Source: a virus
IMG/VR virus record: IMGVR_UViG_3300046642_000521
Coordinates: 1 to 24,227 of that record
DNA: 24,227 nt
Reading direction: 5' to 3' (one strand)
Within the stretch, counting starts at the first letter, position 1. Each line of letters begins with the position of its first letter. Positions 1 through 7,058 of this stretch are shown piece after piece. Both the position numbers and the translations under genes were made by a program. The notes below the pieces were generated by a model, which saw nothing but the letters and a program-made list of their open reading frames with translations, was not told the origin of the DNA and did no database searches.

Positions 1-2
1 CC

Positions 3-386
3 ACTGTCGGCACCAAGAACTCTCCGATAGCGACAGGAAGCGCACTGACGGCATCGACATCGGCGTGGGATAGTGCGGCGACGGCTCGAGCCAATAGCAC
101 AGCCTATAATCTTGGCGATATCTTCAAAGTGTCATCAAGTCCCGGTCGACTGTTTCTTTGTACGACGGCAGGAACGACGGCATCATCCCAACCCGGCATA
201 CCATACACTTCTGCCGTGGATGGCGTGGCCGTTACTGATGGCACAGCAGTGTTCACCGCCATGTGGCGGTTCAAACAGACGCTGACTACTGGTACGATCC
301 AGTTTGCTGGCCCTATTTCGATCTATCCGAAAGTCGGCAAAGCATCTGCCGGCCTCTACATCGATCCTCTCGCGATCCTGAGTTAG
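3..386 (+). CDS. Fibre/decoration-like virion protein, 5' end outside window
   Basis: The reading frame is open from the first bases of the window to the TAG at 384-386, so the start lies upstream and only the last 127 residues are visible. The visible part is Ala/Ser/Thr/Gly-rich with few charges. It contains a short beta-rich module (a run like YNLGD-IFKVSSSPGRLFLCTTAGTTASSQPG followed by VDGVAVTDGTAVFTAMW) that resembles the small repeated modules found in phage head or tail fibres, in which a Thr-Gly-Gly-rich segment precedes a conserved VTDGT strand. The next gene begins 8 bases after the stop, with its Shine-Dalgarno sequence at the junction, so the two are probably co-transcribed. A fibre or capsid-decoration role is inferred from composition and neighbours; the exact function is not recognised. 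Confidence 0.7.
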   Translation, partial: TVGTKNSPIATGSALTASTSAWDSAATARANSTAYNLGDIFKVSSSPGRLFLCTTAGTTASSQPGIPYTSAVDGVAVTDGTAVFTAMWRFKQTLTTGTIQFAGPISIYPKVGKASAGLYIDPLAILS

Positions 387-394
387 GAGGTACC

Positions 395-823
395 ATGGCG
401 TACTACGACGCGCTGAAAACCAAATGGGCGTCAGCACCAGCCGGCACCACGCAATCAAAATGCGATTGGATCAACGCACAGACCGTTGTTGGTGATCCGC
501 GCTCGATGGCGAGCATACCAGCAACGGAAATTTACAATCGCACAGATCGCGCCGAGTACACTGCGCTGCAAGCCGCCAAGCAACAACCGATCCAGCGCAA
601 TCTTGCGCTCGAGCACATAGACTTTTCACCCAACGGCAGTATGCGGGCGCTGTGGCTCTCGACGTTTCCTGCCGGTTCAAAGACGCAAACAAACCTCAAG
701 CCATACACCGACAGCTTTGATGCACCATTGGTGCCGTGGGCGACTGCACCGCTTGCTAAAGGCGGTGGTGGCTTAAGCGGTCCTGTTAGTGTCAACGATG
801 CAACCGCAGCGGGGTTGGTCTAA
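395..823 (+). CDS. Small conserved phage virion-type protein (142 aa), function unknown
   Basis: The ATG at 395 follows a clear AGGAGG-like ribosome site at about 385-390. The frame is open further upstream, but those starts lie inside the preceding gene and lack such a site, so the 142-residue form is chosen. The N-terminus (YYDALKTKWASAPAGTTQSK, then DWINAQTV) resembles small phage proteins beginning with a helix followed by a 'GTT-xx-K' turn, often found beside fibre genes. The middle is charged and helical; the end is Gly/Ala-rich. The stop overlaps the next start as TAATG, indicating translational coupling. No catalytic motif, signal peptide or membrane segment is seen. A role in the virion is inferred only from position in the structural run. 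Confidence 0.75.
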   Translation: MAYYDALKTKWASAPAGTTQSKCDWINAQTVVGDPRSMASIPATEIYNRTDRAEYTALQAAKQQPIQRNLALEHIDFSPNGSMRALWLSTFPAGSKTQTNLKPYTDSFDAPLVPWATAPLAKGGGGLSGPVSVNDATAAGLV

Positions 824-1305
824 TGGCTGCAGCAAATTTCCTCTGGAACCCAGGTACAACCAACAACGGTCTGACGGCGACCGCATTCACGCTGCTCAAT
901 ACCGAATTGAATGCGATTGCTACTCTTACTGGTTTTGCGGTGTCATCAGGTTCGTTTAGCAATAGCAACTCAGCGCAAGCTGTGTGGGCGGAATTGTTTT
1001 TGACGCTGGGCACGATGTCTACGCTGGTTGCTGGAGCAAACTTTTGCGGATGGTTTGCCCAATCCTATGACGGCGGCACCACCTTTGAGCAGACCGCGTC
1101 GTTACCGCCGCCACGGCCACCTGATTTTATTGTCCCTCTGCCGGTGGCGAGCATCACTGCAGGGACGGTGTGGAAAGCTAGTGGCTTGGTGCTGCTTCCA
1201 GCTCTGAAATATAAAGTTGTGTGCCAAAACAATTCCGGTCAAACGACGGCTGGCAGTGCTGCAAATTTCTTGCGGGCAGCTCCAGTTAACATGCAGAGTT
1301 TGTAA
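823..1305 (+). CDS. Predicted beta-rich virion surface protein (160 aa)
   Basis: It starts at the ATG of a TAATG overlap with the previous gene. The protein is rich in Ala, Thr, Ser, Gly and hydrophobic residues in alternating patterns typical of a beta sandwich, with few charged residues. Segments such as GANFCGWFAQSYDGGTTFE and RPPDFIVPLP, then WKASGLVLLPALKYKVVCQN, match a pattern I associate with small conserved proteins of alphaproteobacterial podophages; this is a recollection of family appearance, not a search result. Three cysteines are present without spacing that suggests a metal site. It is probably a capsid-decoration or head-fibre component, given that it sits in a run of adhesin-like genes immediately before the scaffold and capsid genes. 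The specific role is unknown. Confidence 0.75.
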   Translation: MAAANFLWNPGTTNNGLTATAFTLLNTELNAIATLTGFAVSSGSFSNSNSAQAVWAELFLTLGTMSTLVAGANFCGWFAQSYDGGTTFEQTASLPPPRPPDFIVPLPVASITAGTVWKASGLVLLPALKYKVVCQNNSGQTTAGSAANFLRAAPVNMQSL

Positions 1306-1306
1306 T

Positions 1307-2134
1307 GTGCCGCGAATTATCACGCGCAATCGTCTTACGTTTCCAACTGGAGTAACTCCGGGTTACGATAGCAATCATATTGCAGCGTCAGCTCTTGTGC
1401 GGCTTTCCGGCGTCTATCTTGGCAACGGCAAGACGACCGGCAGCGGATATAATCAAAACGGATTTTTTGATCTTCTACATGGCGTCAACATCGCCAGTAA
1501 TCAAAGTAACATCGGCCATTTTATGGATGGCATTATAGGGCCTTGCTACGCTTGCGGGCCATACAGCCGGTTGTGTTGGTTTAATGCTGGGGGCACGTCT
1601 TCAGTGCCTTACGTCGATGATCACAAAGAAACGATGGCTTGCATCATTCGCTATGCCTCGTCGCTCGACCCTAACGGGGCAGGTTTTTATGAGTTGATGT
1701 CAAACCAAAACTCTAACGATGGTGGCTTTACTTTCGCTGTTGGCCCTGACGGAGGCATGTTTATCAACTGCCCGAATTCGTCTGCGCCGTATGGCATGAA
1801 CCCAACAACGCCGATCTATTTCAAGGCTGGCCGCGCATATTTTGCGGCGGTTGCTTTGGACAGCGACAATGGCGGAAGCGCGGGAAGTAAAACCAATTGG
1901 GTTGTGCGTGACTTGCAAGATGGAACGCTGCAAGCAGGGTCAGGCAGCGCCGCCTCATTCAGCATCCACAAACTTGCTACTCAAAAATTCTACACGCTCA
2001 ACACCGAGCAGTTCAACGCCAGCGGCAACGACACGCGCTATGCGACTTGCATGTGGTCTGGAAAGTTTCACACGCTTTCAGAATTGACGGCATGGTCAGA
2101 AGATCCTTGGTCGTTCTGGTACCCGCATGTTTAA
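1307..2134 (+). CDS. LamG/concanavalin-like adhesin of the virion (275 aa)
   Basis: The frame is open from 1217, but that part overlaps the previous gene. The best start is the GTG at 1307, directly after the preceding stop (TAATGTG); the ATG in the same junction is out of frame. No strong Shine-Dalgarno is visible, so expression probably relies on coupling. The protein is Gly/Asn/Ser-rich and beta-rich. Its C-terminal end (TAWSEDPWSFWYP) matches the ending common in phage LamG-type jelly-roll proteins, where a 'DPW' motif follows a short helix after the last strand. Such domains bind carbohydrates or form virion surface decorations. Eight or so cysteines include a CYACG cluster, unusual for a cytoplasmically assembled adhesin. 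The LamG fold is inferred from pattern only. Confidence 0.75.
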   Translation: MPRIITRNRLTFPTGVTPGYDSNHIAASALVRLSGVYLGNGKTTGSGYNQNGFFDLLHGVNIASNQSNIGHFMDGIIGPCYACGPYSRLCWFNAGGTSSVPYVDDHKETMACIIRYASSLDPNGAGFYELMSNQNSNDGGFTFAVGPDGGMFINCPNSSAPYGMNPTTPIYFKAGRAYFAAVALDSDNGGSAGSKTNWVVRDLQDGTLQAGSGSAASFSIHKLATQKFYTLNTEQFNASGNDTRYATCMWSGKFHTLSELTAWSEDPWSFWYPHV

Positions 2135-3389
2135 CGGCATCGGCTCACAGACATTCGGCATCCAAGGCTGGCAACCCCCAGTAGGTGGCGCCGCCTATGT
2201 CATGCCGGCTGCGCCAGGATCGTTTGCGCTCGCCGGTGTCGCAGTCGGGTTGACTTATAAGTCAACAACGCATGTCCAGTACGTCATAGCGACACCGATT
2301 GGCGCAGTCGCAATCAACGAGACTGCTGATCTCGAGTACGCAATTTACGGCACTCAGATCAGTGAAAAGCCTGTCCCGGTACCTCCGACCAGCGGATCCC
2401 CCTACACACTGACTGCTGCGCCGGCGGCGTTTGTTCTCGCCGGCACAACTACGGGCCTGGTCTACATCCACCACTACACGATGCCGGCCACCACGGCGGC
2501 GTTTGTGCTCACTGGTCGAGCTGCAGGGTTCATCGACGCGCACGGCATGTCGGTGACCCCCGGCACGTTTGCGCTGGCCGGCACGACAACCGGACTACGC
2601 ATCGCGCATGTGATGACGGCGGCGACAGCCGCCTTCACGCTGTCTGGCACTGCTACGGGATTACGCATCGCGCACACGTTGGCGGTGACGAAGGGCACAT
2701 TCACCCTCGCCGGCACGAGCACGGGACTGCGAGCCGCGCACACGATGCCAGCGGTGAAGGCGACGTTCACGCTCACCGGTATCTCAGCCAACCTGGTCTA
2801 CGGCCTATTCGTCAATCACTACCAGCTGATCGCGGCGCCGGCTGCGTTCACGCTCACCGGCAATGCAGTCAACCTTGTAAAGACAACGGCCTACAGGCTG
2901 GCGGTCACGGTCGGCGCATTCACCCTAAGCGGCAATGCCACCAGGCTTGCTATCGGTCGGGTGTTGCCGGCCGCCACGGGCGCGATCGTTCTCAGCGGCA
3001 AGGCTGCAAACCTTGTCCAGGTGACGGTCAGAAAGCTGGTCGCGAACACCGGCGTCTTCACCCTCACTGGCTACAATACGGGGCTTATTACCCACGCCAA
3101 CAAGACAATTCTCGCCACCCCGACGAGCTTTGTCTTCAGCGGCCAGCCGATCGTACTGAGCCGGCCGCGCGGTTTTGCTGCAGCTCCAAGCCAGTTTGTG
3201 TTGTCGGGCAAGGCGACAAACCTGCACTGGTCGCGTCCAAAGATGCCGGCTGCTGTCGGTCAATTCAGACTGACAGGATACGACACCGAACTAACTCATC
3301 GCGGCGATGAATTTCATCTTCCGATAATTGGACAACCAGGTAGACTGGAATTTGGTCGCAAGGTATTTGTCGTTCCAGGCAGATGGTGA
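2127..3389 (+). CDS. 14-repeat beta-strand virion protein (420 aa)
   Basis: The start ATG at 2127 overlaps the end of the previous gene by 8 bases. After about 25 residues the protein consists of tandem units of about 22 residues with the pattern [LM]xAxxxxFxLxGxxxxL, for example TPGTFALAGTTTGL and KGTFTLAGTSTGL. Fourteen units can be counted, the first separated from the rest by about 40 non-repeat residues and the last followed by a roughly 24-residue ending rich in Arg and Phe. The alternating hydrophobic residues suggest short beta strands and tight Gly turns, compatible with a solenoid or a string of small beta units. Similar repeats occur in other phage virion proteins, without an agreed function to my knowledge. 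An elongated head fibre or decoration protein is the most likely role. Confidence 0.8.
   Translation: MFNGIGSQTFGIQGWQPPVGGAAYVMPAAPGSFALAGVAVGLTYKSTTHVQYVIATPIGAVAINETADLEYAIYGTQISEKPVPVPPTSGSPYTLTAAPAAFVLAGTTTGLVYIHHYTMPATTAAFVLTGRAAGFIDAHGMSVTPGTFALAGTTTGLRIAHVMTAATAAFTLSGTATGLRIAHTLAVTKGTFTLAGTSTGLRAAHTMPAVKATFTLTGISANLVYGLFVNHYQLIAAPAAFTLTGNAVNLVKTTAYRLAVTVGAFTLSGNATRLAIGRVLPAATGAIVLSGKAANLVQVTVRKLVANTGVFTLTGYNTGLITHANKTILATPTSFVFSGQPIVLSRPRGFAAAPSQFVLSGKATNLHWSRPKMPAAVGQFRLTGYDTELTHRGDEFHLPIIGQPGRLEFGRKVFVVPGRW
2202..3294 (+). repeat. 14 tandem coding repeats of about 66 bp
   Basis: The repeat units lie inside the 420-aa gene, one pair of units being separated by a non-repeat stretch around 2280-2400. 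At the protein level each unit carries F, L, G and L at fixed spacing, followed by a variable turn that is often 'RIAHT'-like in units 4-6. At the DNA level the units have diverged, with much third-position variation, so this is an old expansion under protein-level selection rather than a fresh duplication. Units 4, 5 and 6 (about 2545-2750) are the most alike. Confidence 0.8.
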
Positions 3390-3410
3390 CCAAAAACAAG
3401 GGAGAGATGC

Positions 3411-3623
3411 ATGCAAGGAGATCCAGAAAAGGTGCCAGTGCCATTGCCGGTGCAGGATCCAATAGAGAGTATCAACGAGCCGCCGGGGTCAAATGTTACC
3501 GCGCTGCCTGCGAAAAAAAGGAAAAAGACGAAGAAGAAGAAAAAGGCTAAGAAGGCGGCGAAGGCAAAGCCCCGATCGAAAGCTAAAATCAAGGGTAAGA
3601 AAAAATCTAAAAAACGCAGGTAA
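3411..3623 (+). CDS. Small protein with lysine-rich, histone-like tail (70 aa)
   Basis: An AGGGAGAG ribosome site precedes the ATG at 3411. The first 33 residues are acidic to neutral and proline-rich; the last 37 are almost entirely Lys, Arg and Ala (KKRKKTKKKKKAKKAAKAK and on). Such a tail resembles the C-terminal tails of histone H1-like proteins and would bind nucleic acid or an acidic partner. The gene sits just before the 107-aa conserved gene and the scaffold. Possible roles are condensing or neutralising packaged DNA, or binding acidic scaffold or capsid surfaces; neither can be chosen from sequence. The base composition of the tail is A-rich (AAG repeats), unlike the neighbouring genes. 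Confidence 0.75.
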   Translation: MQGDPEKVPVPLPVQDPIESINEPPGSNVTALPAKKRKKTKKKKKAKKAAKAKPRSKAKIKGKKKSKKRR

Positions 3624-3624
3624 C

Positions 3625-3948
3625 GTGCCGAAGCTTATTGAGATAGAGCCTGGTCGCTGGATTGTAGACAAGGTCAGCATCGCACCGGCCGTGTCTAGCT
3701 TGCCGCGGCCTTACGTTATCTCTGATATCATGGAGCCAACAGAGCAAGTCGACGGCCGCTTTTATACGTCTAAGGCTGCCTTTCGAGCTGTTGGCCGTTC
3801 GCTTGGCCTCATCGAGGTTGGCAACGAAAAATTTCCAGAGAAAAAAAGAGCAACTGACAGCCGGCAAGAAAAAGAAAAACGGCGTCAGTCGCTGAAGAAG
3901 GCGCTCGAAAGATATAGGGCTGGTCACCGATCCAGGCATTTGACCTAG
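3625..3948 (+). CDS. Conserved small phage protein upstream of scaffold (107 aa)
   Basis: The open frame reaches back to 3493, but that part only mirrors the Lys-rich tail of the preceding gene as Arg-rich shadow translation. The GTG at 3625, one base after the preceding stop, gives a normal-looking N-terminus (PKLIEIEPGRWIVDK), so it is preferred. The central segment, VDGRFYTSKAAFRAVGRSLG followed by LIEVGNE, matches a short motif found in small proteins encoded just before the scaffold and capsid genes in many podophages. The C-terminal third is highly charged and helical (EKKRATDSRQEKEKRRQSLK). The function of this family is not established; position suggests a head-assembly role. The scaffold gene starts 20 bases later. 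Confidence 0.75.
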   Translation: MPKLIEIEPGRWIVDKVSIAPAVSSLPRPYVISDIMEPTEQVDGRFYTSKAAFRAVGRSLGLIEVGNEKFPEKKRATDSRQEKEKRRQSLKKALERYRAGHRSRHLT

Positions 3949-3967
3949 ATCAAATTCGAGGTTTGCT

Positions 3968-5218
3968 ATGTCAGACGTAAACATCGCGCCGCCGGCGCCA
4001 CCCTCTGCGCCATCAGCTCCCGCTAACGAGGTACCGATCAATCAGAACCCCGTGGCGAACCCTCAGCCGGTTGGAGATCAGGCGCCGGAAAAGCCGGTAG
4101 ACGGTCTGGATCGTGGTCATGGTCGGCCGGAAACCCGTCGCGAAAGTATTCGCAAAGCGTTTGAACGGGCAAATACCCCCGAAAAGGAGCGAACCCCAGC
4201 ACCGCGCAAAGCAGATCAGAAGGCGGCGAAGGCTGAAAGGGCTGAGAAGGCCACTGAGCCTGGGCTTGATTTGCGTAAGCCGCCACAAGATCGCTATCGC
4301 GAGGGCGGGCGTTTTGCAAAGACGCCTGCAGATACCGCATCGACGCAAGCCGATCCTGCTGCAGGTCAGCAGCCGCAGCAGACTGCGCGAAAGCCTTCGC
4401 CACCTCTTCCCGAAACCGCGCCCTATAGAGAGCCGCCAGGGCGTTGGGCCGACCACGCCAAAGCAGAGTGGTCAGCCGCGCCCGAAAGTGTGCGCGGCGA
4501 GGTCTACCGGATGGCGAAGGAGTTTGACGGGGCATACGGCAAGCTCAAGGGCGATCACGAGACGATGAATACGATACGCCATTTCCACGAGATGGCTACC
4601 CAGCATGGTACCACTCTCGACAAGGCGCTCAACAATTACGTCTCGATGGAGCAGAAGCTGCGCACCGACCTGGTCGGTGGCCTCGACGTAATCGTCAACA
4701 ATCTCAACCTACATACGTCAGACGGCCGCAAGCTTGGACTACGGGATGTTGCGTATCACATCCTCAACCAGAGCCCCGAGCAGCATAAGATCATCCAGCA
4801 GCAGAACAGTCAGCAGGCGGCCCAGAGCCAGATCGGTTCCCTCCACCGCGAGGTGGAAGACTTGAAATCCACCATACAACAGCTGCATACTGGCCTGCAG
4901 TTCAATCACACCAGGTCGCAGGTTGATCAGTTCGCTGACAGCCATCCTGGTTTTGATGAATTAGGAGATCTAATCGAACAGGAGCTGCACTTTGGTTTCA
5001 GCCTTGAAGAGGCCTACCAACGTGCCGCCCGCCTTCGACCTCCGACAACCCGCGCGGCTCAGACCCGCAACCCGCCGGCTCAGACCCGACCCGATAAGTC
5101 GATCCGTGGCGCTCCAGATACCGGCCCCTCAGACGGGCAGCGCCGCAGGAGCGATAAACCCGTTGGCCGACGCGAAGCTATTCAGCGCGCAATCCAGCGT
5201 GTGAATGGCGGCGTCTAA
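3968..5218 (+). CDS. Capsid scaffolding protein (416 aa)
   Basis: The ATG at 3968 follows a GAGG site. The protein is very hydrophilic, rich in Gln, Arg, Glu, Ala and Pro, and mostly helical, as expected of phage scaffolds. The N-terminal 150 residues are Pro/Ala-rich and disordered-looking. A central ordered segment (about 155-270) begins REPPGRWADHAKAEWSAAP, a sequence style common to scaffolds of this phage group. A coiled coil follows at roughly 275-315 (QQQNSQQ to LKSTIQQLH). The tail is basic and ends in an amphipathic helix (RREAIQRAIQRVN), the usual capsid-binding element. A near copy of that helix occurs at residues 57-69. It lies directly upstream of the major capsid gene, the normal order. 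The scaffold is expected to leave or be degraded after prohead assembly. Confidence 0.85.
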   Translation: MSDVNIAPPAPPSAPSAPANEVPINQNPVANPQPVGDQAPEKPVDGLDRGHGRPETRRESIRKAFERANTPEKERTPAPRKADQKAAKAERAEKATEPGLDLRKPPQDRYREGGRFAKTPADTASTQADPAAGQQPQQTARKPSPPLPETAPYREPPGRWADHAKAEWSAAPESVRGEVYRMAKEFDGAYGKLKGDHETMNTIRHFHEMATQHGTTLDKALNNYVSMEQKLRTDLVGGLDVIVNNLNLHTSDGRKLGLRDVAYHILNQSPEQHKIIQQQNSQQAAQSQIGSLHREVEDLKSTIQQLHTGLQFNHTRSQVDQFADSHPGFDELGDLIEQELHFGFSLEEAYQRAARLRPPTTRAAQTRNPPAQTRPDKSIRGAPDTGPSDGQRRRSDKPVGRREAIQRAIQRVNGGV

Positions 5219-5232
5219 TCTGAGGTTGGCGA

Positions 5233-6255
5233 ATGCCAAACATCAACGCTAATGCTGCTTATCAGCAGATCCTTTCTATGGCTCTGGAGGACCGGTCTGA
5301 CGGTTACCAAGACCTCGTCTCCAACAACAACGCAATGCTTGCAGTAATGCGGCGTAAGGGCTTGTGGCATACCTACTCAGGTCCGCGCATTCGCCAGACG
5401 CTGCAGATCTCCAAGCAAGTCGCCCAGTGGTACAGCGGCTATGATCAGCTGCTCAACCCCGCACTCGATCTGTTCAACGACGCCTATTTCGATCCGAAAA
5501 TGGTTGTCGTTCCGGTCATCCTGTCCATGCAGGAGATCTTGAACAACGAAGGCAGCTCACAGCTCATGGACGTGTACGACAGCTATATCGCGGCTGCCGA
5601 ACGCGCCCTCGAGGATACGATGGATGCCGGCATCTATGGTGATGGCACCGCCAACGGCGGCAAGCAGATCACTGGGCTGGCGACCGCCGTGCCGATCGTC
5701 AACACCAGCGGCACCTACGGCGGCATCGATCGCAACCTTGCGGTGATCTGGCAGACCAAGACCTATGATGCTCAGTCGATGGTGGCGGCAATCGGTACCC
5801 AGGTCAGCGCGACCACGATCCGACCGTACCTCAACTACATCATGACCAAGCAGTCTCGCGGCAAGGACTACGCCGACCTGCTGATCATGAGCCCCGAGCA
5901 TTATGCGGCTTACGATGCGGCGACGATCGCCATCCAGCGACAGACAAACTCGACCTCGTTGGGCCAGCTTGGCTTCAGCGCGATCGAGTACATCGGTGGC
6001 GGCAAGCGGGCCGAGATCGTCCTCGATGGCGGCATCGGATCCAACATGCCGGCAAACACCACGTTTGGTCTAAATACCGACAGCTTCCGCATGCGGTATC
6101 ACCCGAACAGAAACTTCGACAACCTGTTCGACGGCGATGGTCAAATGCCGATCGACAAGGACGCCGTTGCCCAGTTCATCGGATGGATGGGTGAACTCAC
6201 CCAGACCAATCCGATGTTTAACTGGCGGTTCTACGACAGCAATCCTGCTGCGTAA
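5233..6255 (+). CDS. Major capsid protein (340 aa)
   Basis: The ATG at 5233 has a GAGG site 5-9 bases upstream and lies 14 bases after the scaffold stop. Size, position right after the scaffold, and high-GC codon use of a strongly expressed gene support major capsid. The text has features of HK97-fold coats of podophages: an N-terminal helix with SNNNAMLAVMRRKG, a conserved stretch KMVVVPVILSMQEILNNEG, a long helix (LMDVYDSYIAAAERALEDTM) followed by GIYGDGT, a strand-rich P domain ending LLIMSPEHYAAYD, and a late segment FRMRYHPNRNFDNLF. No N-terminal prohead-protease delta domain is evident, matching the separate scaffold. A GC-rich hairpin follows the gene. The exact Pfam family was not determined. 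Confidence 0.9.
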   Translation: MPNINANAAYQQILSMALEDRSDGYQDLVSNNNAMLAVMRRKGLWHTYSGPRIRQTLQISKQVAQWYSGYDQLLNPALDLFNDAYFDPKMVVVPVILSMQEILNNEGSSQLMDVYDSYIAAAERALEDTMDAGIYGDGTANGGKQITGLATAVPIVNTSGTYGGIDRNLAVIWQTKTYDAQSMVAAIGTQVSATTIRPYLNYIMTKQSRGKDYADLLIMSPEHYAAYDAATIAIQRQTNSTSLGQLGFSAIEYIGGGKRAEIVLDGGIGSNMPANTTFGLNTDSFRMRYHPNRNFDNLFDGDGQMPIDKDAVAQFIGWMGELTQTNPMFNWRFYDSNPAA

Positions 6256-6270
6256 GATGTCGCGACTGCT

Positions 6271-6318
6271 GGCGCCGCCGCCCAAAGGGTGTCCCTTGCT
6301 CCCTCCCGCGGCGGCGTC
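6271..6318 (+). promoter_or_regulatory. GC-rich hairpin after the capsid gene (attenuator or RNA-stability element)
   Basis: In the 95-base gap after the capsid gene, CGCCGCCGC at 6273-6281 is perfectly complementary to GCGGCGGCG at 6308-6316 and can extend by a G-T and a G-C pair to 6271-6318. Inside its 26-base loop is a smaller hairpin, AAGGG (6285-6289), TGT, CCCTT (6293-6297). No T run follows, so it is not a standard intrinsic terminator. A partial block to polymerase or protection of the upstream capsid mRNA from 3' decay would both favour capsid expression over the downstream gene; this is inference. Confidence 0.6.
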
Positions 6319-6350
6319 AGTCAACCCACTCCCTCAGACGGAGAAACTCG

Positions 6351-7055
6351 ATGCCTACAAGAGATCCTGATGCTGCTGCTGTTGCACTGTTCAAGAACCT
6401 GGCGAAAAAGAACGAGGTTAAAAGCTTGAAAGAGGGTCGGCCGATCTTTGATGACATCGAGGTCGTTGAGATCCGCTTCCCTGGATCACGCAACGTGGCG
6501 GTGTTTCCAGCCACGGCGTTCTCACATTGGGCGGAAGATTTCACCACCGGCGAGCAGACGGCTGTGACCTATGCCGAACGCTTTTCTCGCCAGTACCAAC
6601 AGTTCAAGTCGCAGGCGGCGCAAACCAAATCCGGTACGCCACTTGCGCACGTTCCTTTTCTTACAGAGGCGCGTCGAGCGGAATTGCGCGCCCTCAATAT
6701 CTACACGCTTGAGGCGCTTGCGGTCGTTGACGGCCAGGAGCTGAAGAACCTGGGCCATGGCGGGCGCGAACTGAAGAACAAGGCGCAAGAGTACATCGCA
6801 GAGAGTAAGTCCAACGCGCCAAACCTGCAGATGGCGGCCGACCTGGAAGCACTCAAGGCGCGCAATGCAATCATCGAGGAAGATCTAAAGCGCGCACTAG
6901 CGAGCGGGCAAAAAGCCGATAATCAATTCGATGATATGTCGCTCGATCAACTGCGTGATTTCATTGCGACCAACACCGGACACGCGCCGCACGGCTCGCT
7001 GAACCGGAAAACGCTGGTGCGGATGGCAACAGAGGCCCAGCAGAAAGCCGCATGA
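6351..7055 (+). CDS. Head-associated protein with HhH-like and HeH/SAP-like segments (234 aa)
   Basis: The ATG at 6351 is preceded by ACGGAGAAA. Three parts can be seen. Residues about 25-75 (GRPIFDDIEVVEIRFPGS to FPATAFSHWA) form a beta-rich domain often encoded immediately after podophage coat genes. Residues about 110-145 contain a helix-hairpin-helix-like stretch (TLEALAVVDGQELKNLG then GGRELKNKAQEY). The C-terminus has a coiled-coil region and then SLDQLRDFIATNTGHAP with SLNRKTLVRMA, the helix-extended-loop-helix pattern (HeH/SAP-like) that usually binds nucleic acid. It may be a minor capsid or connector-associated protein touching packaged DNA. The gene is followed closely by the adaptor gene (3-base gap). 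Function is inferred from position and pattern. Confidence 0.7.
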   Translation: MPTRDPDAAAVALFKNLAKKNEVKSLKEGRPIFDDIEVVEIRFPGSRNVAVFPATAFSHWAEDFTTGEQTAVTYAERFSRQYQQFKSQAAQTKSGTPLAHVPFLTEARRAELRALNIYTLEALAVVDGQELKNLGHGGRELKNKAQEYIAESKSNAPNLQMAADLEALKARNAIIEEDLKRALASGQKADNQFDDMSLDQLRDFIATNTGHAPHGSLNRKTLVRMATEAQQKAA

Positions 7056-7058
7056 CGA

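Noticed and set aside
2292-2791. Minus-strand 105-aa repetitive frame (VPxSVNAAVxA pattern) as a separate repeat protein
   Set aside because: It is the antisense image of the repeat region in the 420-aa gene.
3493-3948. Longer 151-aa frame beginning MLPRCLRKKG with an Arg-rich N-terminus, or a frameshift fusion of the Lys-tail protein to the next gene
   Set aside because: The Arg-rich part is a phase-shifted reading of AAG/AGA repeats inside the 70-aa gene. A -1 shift meets a stop at once, a +1 shift has no clear slip site, and the GTG at 3625 gives a normal start.
4013-4535. Minus-strand frames of 147 and 165 aa under the scaffold gene
   Set aside because: They are rich in Arg, Ser and Leu, as expected of shadows of a Pro/Arg/Ala-rich gene, and have no ribosome sites; the + strand frame has scaffold features.
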